NCBI GenBank assembly: GCA_963618055.1
Contig: CAVERI010000033.1
Coordinates: 1 to 27,447 of the forward strand
Direction of reading: 5' to 3'
DNA length: 27,447 bases
Source: SFHK01 sp963618055
Lineage (GTDB): Bacteria; Bacillota; Clostridia; Christensenellales; Aristaeellaceae
The notes below the pieces were generated by a model. The model saw nothing but the letters and a program-made list of their open reading frames with translations. It did no database searches and was not told the DNA's origin. Within the stretch, counting starts at the first letter, position 1; each line of letters starts with the position of its first letter. Below are positions 22,408-27,447 of the stretch, piece by piece. A program made the position numbers and the translations under genes.

Positions 22408-22944
22408 TCAGGCGTCCGTGCGCAGCGCCTGTCCGATTTCGTCGATCCGGTTCCTGAGCGTGTTGTCATACGTGCGCCCCTCGACGCTCACCCGCACGCC
22501 GCCCAGCAGCGACGCGTCCACCTGCGTCTCAAGAAGAATGGTCTTCCCGGTGAGCGCCCGCAGCTTTTCGGTCAGCGCCGCGCGCTGCTCGTCCGTAAGC
22601 GGACGGGCGGTGACCGCCTGCGCCACGGCGATACCGTGATCCCGGTACTCGTTTTCCCGAAAGCGCTTCACGCACGCGGAGAACTCCCCCGCGCCGCCGC
22701 GCACCGCGATCAGCTTCACAAAATTCAGCAGATACGGATGCGCCCGCTCCCGAAGCGCCGCGTCAATCAGCCCCTCGCGCTCCTCCCGGGGCAGCGCGGG
22801 GTTGCCAATCAGGGTGAGATATCGGGGCTCGGCGGCAAAGCACTCATTCAGCGCCTCGGCTTCCTCCAAAATCCGCTCCTCAATCCCCTCGCCGCGCGCA
22901 AGGGAATACAGCGCGTCGCCGTATTCGGCGGCAAACTCCGTCAC
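22408..22944 (-). CDS. atpH: ATP synthase F1 delta subunit
   Basis: 178 residues, usual length. The N-terminal helical domain opens with EFAAEYGDALYSLARGEG. The C-terminal part has the conserved DASLLGGVRVSVEGRTYDNTLRNRIDEI (DxxLLGGxxxxVxGxxxDxSxxxxL pattern). Delta ties the top of F1 to the b-subunit stator. The start overlaps the atpF stop as ATGA. Confidence 0.95.
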   Translation of the reverse strand: MTEFAAEYGDALYSLARGEGIEERILEEAEALNECFAAEPRYLTLIGNPALPREEREGLIDAALRERAHPYLLNFVKLIAVRGGAGEFSACVKRFRENEYRDHGIAVAQAVTARPLTDEQRAALTEKLRALTGKTILLETQVDASLLGGVRVSVEGRTYDNTLRNRIDEIGQALRTDA

Positions 22945-23450
22945 GGCTCATCACCCGCGCTTTTTATAAATTCCTCCACCAGCCGGTCGTGATCCTCGCG
23001 CGTAACCTCGCGCTCCACCACCCTGCCGGCAATGTCCACAGCCATATCGGCCAGCTCGTCCCGAGCCTCCCGCAGCGCCTTGCGCTTCTGAAGCTCAATG
23101 TCCTCCTCGGCGCGGCGGCGCAGCTGCACGGCCTCGCCGCGCGCGTTCTCCACGATCTCGTCGCCCCGGCGGCGAGCGCTGTCCTGCGCCGCGGCAATCA
23201 GCTCGTCGGCCTCCCTGCGCGCGCCGGATATGCGTTCGTCATACGCCTGCTTCAGCGCCTGCGCTTCCTTCTGCGCGTCCTCGGCCTTCTGATACATGCC
23301 GCCGATTTCCGCCTGCCGCTGCTCAAGCACTGCGTTCACGGGCTTGAACAGAAACCTTTTCAGAATCAGCGTCACAATCAGCAGATTGACGACCTCGAAA
23401 ATCATCGTCCACGGCGTCAGGGATACAAATTCCTGAACCTCTCCCGGCAT
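22941..23450 (-). CDS. atpF: ATP synthase F0 b subunit
   Basis: 169 residues. One membrane helix near the N-terminus (TMIFEVVNLLIVTLILKRFLF, with the usual Phe-Lys-Pro-Val after it) is followed by a long charged coiled coil rich in Glu, Lys, Arg and Ala. It is the peripheral stalk. The stop overlaps the atpH start by 4 bases, and atpE lies 19 bases upstream. Confidence 0.95.
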   Translation of the reverse strand: MPGEVQEFVSLTPWTMIFEVVNLLIVTLILKRFLFKPVNAVLEQRQAEIGGMYQKAEDAQKEAQALKQAYDERISGARREADELIAAAQDSARRRGDEIVENARGEAVQLRRRAEEDIELQKRKALREARDELADMAVDIAGRVVEREVTREDHDRLVEEFIKSAGDEP

Positions 23451-23469
23451 ACTTCGTCACTCCCGTATA

Positions 23470-23751
23470 TTAACCGAGCTTGCCGATCAGCGGATTGACA
23501 AACAGCAGAATCAGCGCGATAACCAGCGAATAGATACCGGTCGTCTCCGCCATGGCGACGCCCAGAATCATCGTGGACGTGACCTCGCTCTTGCACTCCG
23601 GCTGGCGGCCGATGGCCTCCAGCGCCTTCGCGACGGCGTTGCCTTCACCGATACCGGGGCCGAGACCCGCGATCATTGCCAGACCCGCGCCAATCGCCGA
23701 CGCGGCGAGCACGATTGCCTTCGACAGATACTTTACTTCTTCCATTCCCAT
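23470..23751 (-). CDS. atpE: ATP synthase F0 c subunit with sodium-type signature
   Basis: 93 residues and two membrane helices. It aligns without gaps to the Na+-translocating c subunit of Ilyobacter tartaricus as I remember it. The ion carboxylate is Glu69 in AETTGIY, with Thr70 and Tyr74 in the places of Ser66 and Tyr70. Glu36 (GPGIGEGN) replaces Gln32. A second Glu at this place is known in Clostridium paradoxum and Fusobacterium nucleatum, both Na+ enzymes. The loop RQPE (49-52) contacts gamma/epsilon. The ATG at 23751 has GGAGG 9 bases upstream; an ATG two codons later is less well spaced. Confidence 0.96.
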   Translation of the reverse strand: MGMEEVKYLSKAIVLAASAIGAGLAMIAGLGPGIGEGNAVAKALEAIGRQPECKSEVTSTMILGVAMAETTGIYSLVIALILLFVNPLIGKLG

Positions 23752-23784
23752 TGAGATAGCCCTCCCGTCTCCTTGTCCGTTTCG

Positions 23785-24510
23785 TTATTGCGCAGCCGCC
23801 GACACATACGCCATGGTCAGCATGCTGAAGATAAACGCCTGTATGCAGCTGGAAAAGATGTCAAAATACAGCGACAGCACCGCCGGTATGCCAACCTGAA
23901 AGAACGGAATGCTCGCCAGCGCGCCCGGCAGGAATTTGAACACCGCCGCCGACAGCGCGGACAGCGCCGCGTATACCAGCGCCGTAACCACCGTTCCGGA
24001 GGCGACGTTCCCGAAATGACGGAACGCCATCGAAATCGGCGTGGCAATTTCGGAAACGATGTTCATCGGCAGCATGACCGCGACCGGCTCGACATAGCCC
24101 TTCAGATAGCCAAGGATGCCGTTAGCCTTGATCTTGTAATACGTGATCAGCGCAAACACCATCAGCGACCAGCCGACCAGTGTAGACAGATCACCCGTAG
24201 GCGCGTACAGACCCACCATGCTCGACAGGCTGCACAGCGCCGAAAGCGCCATAATCGCCGCGATCAGGGGCGGGTAATCGCGAAACGCCTCGCCCATGTT
24301 CGTCTTCACGAGGCCGTTCACCTTCGTCACGATCCACTCGGCGATCATCTGCCGCTTCGTGCCCCCGCGAACCGTAAGCCCGCGCGTCAGAACGCGGCAA
24401 ATCACGAAGATCACCAGCATGATCAGCCACGTGTTCACCACCGTCTCCGTGATCACGACGCTCCCGAAGCGCACAAGAATTTTCGCGCCCGAAATTTCAA
24501 TGCTGTTCAT
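23785..24510 (-). CDS. atpB: ATP synthase F0 a subunit
   Basis: 241 residues with about six membrane segments. The essential arginine is Arg164 in PISMAFRHFGNVASG. The last helix contains CIQAFIFSMLTMAYVSAA, the conserved QAxVFxxLTxxY region. With the c ring it forms the ion channel. Its ATG overlaps the stop of the preceding small membrane gene, with AGGAG 5 bases upstream. Confidence 0.96.
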   Translation of the reverse strand: MNSIEISGAKILVRFGSVVITETVVNTWLIMLVIFVICRVLTRGLTVRGGTKRQMIAEWIVTKVNGLVKTNMGEAFRDYPPLIAAIMALSALCSLSSMVGLYAPTGDLSTLVGWSLMVFALITYYKIKANGILGYLKGYVEPVAVMLPMNIVSEIATPISMAFRHFGNVASGTVVTALVYAALSALSAAVFKFLPGALASIPFFQVGIPAVLSLYFDIFSSCIQAFIFSMLTMAYVSAAAQ

Positions 24511-24929
24511 AGCTTCTCCTGCGTCTTGTCCTGCTTCTTCTTTTTAAAGTGCTCAATCGCCGGAACGATCATCACGACGGCGCGCGGCGCAAGCAGCATC
24601 GCCGCTGCCGCGGCCCAGTTAAACATCGGCGCCTCCACCGCCACGATGAACACGGCGGCCATCAGAAGCAGCCGCAGAAGATAGCTCGCGCGCATGTGTC
24701 TCTTTCCGCGCTTCTGATCGGCGCTGCCCTCCTCCACGATGTGCTGCACCGTCAGCCCCAGAAGCAGGAAGCAGACAATCGCGCACGCGCCGCCCAGCAG
24801 CCCGCCAAGCACAATCGTGTAATCAAACGCTCCGGCAGCCAGTGCCGCGGCGCACACCAGCGCAAAGCACGCCAGCGTGCCCCACGCAACGCGCACGGTT
24901 TCCTTTTTTACCGCCGGCTGAATCGCCAT
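24507..24929 (-). CDS. atpI: ATP synthase subunit I-like membrane protein
   Basis: 140 residues with four hydrophobic helices: VAWGTLACFALVCAAALAAG, TIVLGGLLGGACAIVCFLLL, SYLLRLLLMAAVFIVAVEA and WAAAAAMLLAPRAVVMIV. Charged N- and C-terminal ends, the latter KKKKQDKTQEKL. Position first in the atp operon and topology fit AtpI, which aids c-ring assembly and Mg2+ handling in other bacteria. Sequence identity of AtpI is low in general, so the call rests partly on context. The ATG at 24929 is preferred over 24935 because GAGGGGG touches the latter. Confidence 0.75.
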   Translation of the reverse strand: MAIQPAVKKETVRVAWGTLACFALVCAAALAAGAFDYTIVLGGLLGGACAIVCFLLLGLTVQHIVEEGSADQKRGKRHMRASYLLRLLLMAAVFIVAVEAPMFNWAAAAAMLLAPRAVVMIVPAIEHFKKKKQDKTQEKL

Positions 24930-24961
24930 AAGCATCCCCCTCGCAGCATCGTTTGCCCTGT

Positions 24962-24989
24962 ATTATATCCAACCTTTTCCCAAAATCAA
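24962..24989 (-). promoter_or_regulatory. atp operon promoter
   Basis: On the minus strand, TTGATT (24989-24984), a 16-base spacer and TATAAT (24967-24962). The first start codon is about 33 bases downstream. The region 24990-25107 holds no gene that I can support. Confidence 0.75.
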
Positions 24990-25107
24990 GTGCTTTTCGG
25001 AACACTCAACCCAATCTGAAATTTGACAGCTTCGGCGTCATATTTTCATCTCTATTTCAACACTTAACATATAACGTCCATATACTGGCGGCTTCTTGGC
25101 GTAAAAC

Positions 25108-25133
25108 AAAAAAAGACGGCCTTTACGACCGTC
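25108..25133 (-). terminator. Terminator of the tldD-tldE unit
   Basis: On the minus strand, GACGGTC-GTAAA-GGCCGTC followed by TTTTTTTG: a 7-bp stem (one U-G pair) and a T tract. It lies 77 bases after the stop of the TldE-type gene. Confidence 0.9.
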
Positions 25134-25136
25134 AAG

Positions 25137-25196
25137 CCTTGCAGGATGACGCGTGCATCCTGCAAGGAAAATCCATCTCCCCGAAGCGCGCTTCGG
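25137..25196. repeat. Two strong hairpins between the TldE-type gene and its terminator
   Basis: CCTTGCAGGATG (25137-25148) and CATCCTGCAAGG (25156-25167) are a perfect 12-bp inverted repeat with a 7-base loop. CCGAAGCGCGCTTCGG (25181-25196) is a perfect 16-base palindrome. Neither is followed by a T run. They would form stable stems in the 3' untranslated region. Confidence 0.8.
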
Positions 25197-25209
25197 ACGC
25201 AGCCTCGCG

Positions 25210-26424
25210 TTATTTGCTCACATCCATGGTCACGGCGCACTGCAAATTGAGCGGCTTCAGGCCGCTTCGGGCGGCGCCAAGGTAGTCCTTCCCCAGCATG
25301 TCGTAGAAGCTGCCGCTGACGTTCAGCTCGGGCAGCCGCCCGACCAGCTCGCCGTCCTCCATCAGGTAGGCCATCTGCACGGGCGTGGCAAAATGGCCGT
25401 CGGGCGTGGTGTCGCCGCCGGAGGCCATCACGATGTACACCGCCTTTCCGGGCACCAGCTCGCGCAGGGTCTGCGCGGTCGTATCCACATAAAACTGATT
25501 GAAGCCTATCGAGGGCACGCCGTCGTAGGCGGCCGCCGCCGTACCGAGGTTGGACAGGCCGAACTGCTCCGCCGATTTCTTGGTGGTCAGCAGGCCGGTC
25601 AGCGTTCCCTTCTCGATCAGCGCGGGGCGCAGATCGGGCGCGACGCAGCCCTCGTCGTCAAAGAAGCACACGCCAGTATTCGTCGCGGGGTTCATGTCGA
25701 TTCGCAGGGACAGCTTGTCCGAGAACGCCTTCTGCCCCAGCCTGCCGCTGAGCAGCGACGCGCCTGAGACGTACATTTCAGCGACAAAATGCTGAAGGAA
25801 CGTGCCAAACAGCGCATACGCGTTCATCACCACGGGATAGCGCCCGGGCTCGAGGTCGGCCGGGGTATAAAACGCGTCGTATTCCTTCTTAAACTGTGCC
25901 AGCAGCCCCTCCTCGTCGAAGCAGTCGCCCTCGTATACAAGGGCAGTATCAAACAGGTTGCCCGACCCGCGGTTCTGCGCCAGCAGGCCAATTTCCATGC
26001 TGCTTCTGGAGCTGACCAGATGCCGCCCCAGCGAATTGCGATATTCCGTCCTCGCGTCGGTCATGCTGATTTTATTGGAAAGCGCAAACCGCGGGCACAT
26101 CTCGCCCAACCGATCCAGAAAGCGCTGCATGGTGGGAATGAACTTGGGCACGGGGATGATTTCCTCGTTGTGCGCCTCTTCCCGCTCCAGCGCGCCCTCC
26201 AGCCTGCAGGGATAGGGAATGCCCTGCGCCAGCGCCCTGACGGCCTTCTTCTCCAGCGCGCGTTCGTCCGCCGTGCCCAGACAGCCCGCCACGCCGATGC
26301 AGCCTTTTTCGTACACGCGAACGGTGCCGGTCGTTTCCTCCTGCTCGCGGAAGCTGTCAATTTTGCCGCCGGTCACGTTCAGGGTAACGGAGCGGCTGGT
26401 TTTCGTCAAAAACTCTTTTTCCAT
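25210..26424 (-). CDS. TldE/PmbA-type subunit of a TldD/TldE protease
   Basis: 404 residues of the TldD/PmbA (U62) superfamily. No HExxxH motif is present, so it is the non-metal TldE/PmbA-like partner. Recognisable parts are LGRHLVSSRSSMEIGLLAQ, DMNPATNTGVCFFDDEGCVAPDLRPALIEKG split over 250-285, and the C-terminal LPELNVSGSFYDML. In Escherichia coli TldD-TldE heterodimers degrade unfolded peptides through a narrow channel and mature microcin B17. GAGGTG is 8 bases before the ATG. The tldD-type gene lies 12 bases upstream. No peptide-precursor or RiPP genes are seen near it. Confidence 0.88.
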   Translation of the reverse strand: MEKEFLTKTSRSVTLNVTGGKIDSFREQEETTGTVRVYEKGCIGVAGCLGTADERALEKKAVRALAQGIPYPCRLEGALEREEAHNEEIIPVPKFIPTMQRFLDRLGEMCPRFALSNKISMTDARTEYRNSLGRHLVSSRSSMEIGLLAQNRGSGNLFDTALVYEGDCFDEEGLLAQFKKEYDAFYTPADLEPGRYPVVMNAYALFGTFLQHFVAEMYVSGASLLSGRLGQKAFSDKLSLRIDMNPATNTGVCFFDDEGCVAPDLRPALIEKGTLTGLLTTKKSAEQFGLSNLGTAAAAYDGVPSIGFNQFYVDTTAQTLRELVPGKAVYIVMASGGDTTPDGHFATPVQMAYLMEDGELVGRLPELNVSGSFYDMLGKDYLGAARSGLKPLNLQCAVTMDVSK

Positions 26425-26436
26425 GGCGTTTTCACC

Positions 26437-27447
26437 TCACTGCACATTCATGGACGATACGCGGACATACGGGCCGCCGAAGCCCACGGGCAGATTCATC
26501 TGCTCCATTTTGCCGCAGCCGCCGGTTACAAACGACAGCATATGCACGTCGCGCGTCAGCCCGTCGATTAAACCGAGGGTCTCAAACACGGAGCCGGTCA
26601 GCACGCTGATCTGCACCGGCCGCCCGAGCCTGCCGTCCACAATCTCGTAGGCCAGACTGGGCGCGATGGTAAAGGTGCTCATGCCGCTGCCGTGACGGAT
26701 GGTCTTGATAAAATAGCCCTTCTTGATGGGCGCAATCAGCTGATCGAAATCCAGATTGCCGCCCTCAATATACGTGTTGGTCATGCGAACGATGGGCTCG
26801 AAGCTGCAATCGATGGCGCGGGCGTTGCCCGTCAGCTCCTCGTCCAGCGCGGCGGCGGTCTGCGCGCTGTGCAGCCGACCCGCCAGCACGCCGTTTTTAA
26901 TCAGATAGTTCTTGCGCGCCTTCGTTCCCTCGTCGTCATAGGGCACATAGCCGCAGCCGGGCAGACCGCCCCACTCGGCGATGGACAGGATGGGCGCGCC
27001 TACGTTTTTGCCCAGCTGCCATTCGTCCCGCATGGTTTCGTCCGAAAGCATAAAGTCCGATTCGGACTTATGGCCGAAGGACTCGTGCGCGAACACGCCC
27101 GCGGCCTCCGGCGACAGCACCACGGGGTATTTCCCCGGCTCGACGGGCACGGAGTTTCTCATGAACGCCGCCTGCTCCGCCACGGCCGCGCGGATCTCCT
27201 CCGTCAGATTCTTCAGCTCGTCAAAGCGAATCGCGCCCTTCTGCCAGTGGCCGGAGAATTTCTTTTCGCCCTCCGTCATGCTGCAATAGAAGGACAGGCC
27301 GCAGGTCTGATAATCATACGTAATGTCCGCGCCCAGACTGGACTGGAAGTGGAACACGCTGTTTCGGTCAAGGTACGTTCCCTCGGGCATGGTCACGCAC
27401 GCGTCCTCGGTCAGAAGCGGCAGATACGACTTGAGCAGCGCCTGCTT
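26437..27447 (-). CDS. tldD: TldD-type metalloprotease subunit, 5' end cut by window edge
   Basis: 336 residues visible; the frame stays open to the right edge, so the start is outside. The zinc motif HESFGH (codons at 27087-27070) lies in GVFAHESFGHKSESDFM, the HExxxH of TldD. The later GGPYVRVSSMNVQ end is typical. TldD supplies the catalytic metal centre and pairs with TldE, encoded 12 bases downstream. Together they form the cytosolic TldD/TldE peptidase. The terminator after tldE closes the unit. Confidence 0.92.
   Translation of the reverse strand, partial: KQALLKSYLPLLTEDACVTMPEGTYLDRNSVFHFQSSLGADITYDYQTCGLSFYCSMTEGEKKFSGHWQKGAIRFDELKNLTEEIRAAVAEQAAFMRNSVPVEPGKYPVVLSPEAAGVFAHESFGHKSESDFMLSDETMRDEWQLGKNVGAPILSIAEWGGLPGCGYVPYDDEGTKARKNYLIKNGVLAGRLHSAQTAAALDEELTGNARAIDCSFEPIVRMTNTYIEGGNLDFDQLIAPIKKGYFIKTIRHGSGMSTFTIAPSLAYEIVDGRLGRPVQISVLTGSVFETLGLIDGLTRDVHMLSFVTGGCGKMEQMNLPVGFGGPYVRVSSMNVQ

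Noticed and set aside
25020..25080. TTGACA at about 25023 on the plus strand as a promoter
   Set aside because: No acceptable -10 follows at 16-18 bases and no plus-strand gene begins downstream.
1..27447. CRISPR array, tRNA genes, insertion sequences or intact prophage genes
   Set aside because: I saw no regularly spaced direct repeats, no cloverleaf tRNA outside ssrA, and no transposase or phage structural proteins.

Overview
The window looks like a chromosomal segment of a moderately high-GC anaerobic member of the Clostridia (Firmicutes). The evidence is a clostridial-type F-ATPase whose c subunit carries a sodium-binding signature, an L27 with a Prp-cleaved N-terminal extension next to Prp itself, the infC-rpmI-rplT and rplU-prp-rpmA operons with leader RNAs, consensus sigma-A promoters and strong AGGAGG ribosome binding sites. 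A cytoplasmic GH29 fucosidase would fit a gut commensal, but species cannot be fixed from sequence alone. Almost everything lies on the minus strand; only a 26-codon gene tail at the left edge and a pepF-GNAT pair read on plus.

Left part (1-6.1 kb, lower and mixed GC). A TetR-type regulator (5014-5571) has a perfectly spaced TTGACA/TATAAT promoter with a palindromic operator just downstream. A second copy of the same palindrome lies at 4962-4976, upstream of a cysteine desulfidase gene (cyuA type) and an NhaC-family transporter gene. This suggests a TetR-controlled amino-acid/sulfur catabolic unit. Downstream, and perhaps cotranscribed, come a TSCPD-domain protein, a seven-helix membrane protein and a DUF2871 membrane protein, then a decayed brnQ fragment and a terminator. 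Between tetR and ssrA is about 0.45 kb of AT-rich DNA with an XRE-regulator remnant and interlocked inverted repeats. The lower GC, gene remnants and end at the ssrA 3' terminus fit an island or variable-region boundary.

Middle part (6.1-14 kb). tmRNA (ssrA, minus strand, tag ANNDSYAVAA) sits beside smpB. Upstream is a tightly packed operon: an OGG-type DNA glycosylase, a DUF554 membrane protein, a QueG-like Fe-S/cobalamin reductase, a TIM-barrel sugar isomerase homologue, a CrtO-like membrane acyltransferase and a second TIM-barrel homologue. Four junctions in this run are 4-base ATGA overlaps. Further upstream are rplU-prp-rpmA and infC-rpmI-rplT, each with its own promoter, leader and terminator. 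infC appears to start at an ATC codon.

Right part (14-27.4 kb). pepF and a GNAT acetyltransferase read on plus. They converge on a GH29 alpha-L-fucosidase gene, which is followed by a complete ATP synthase operon, atpIBEFHAGDC. Its epsilon subunit is only the N-terminal beta domain, and its c subunit has a second membrane carboxylate (Glu) at the position of the Ilyobacter Na+-site Gln. The window ends with a TldE/TldD-type protease pair; tldD is cut by the right edge. Housekeeping genes dominate. The less ordinary material is the TetR/cysteine unit, the TSCPD/7-TM/DUF2871 cluster and the QueG-like/isomerase/CrtO-like operon.
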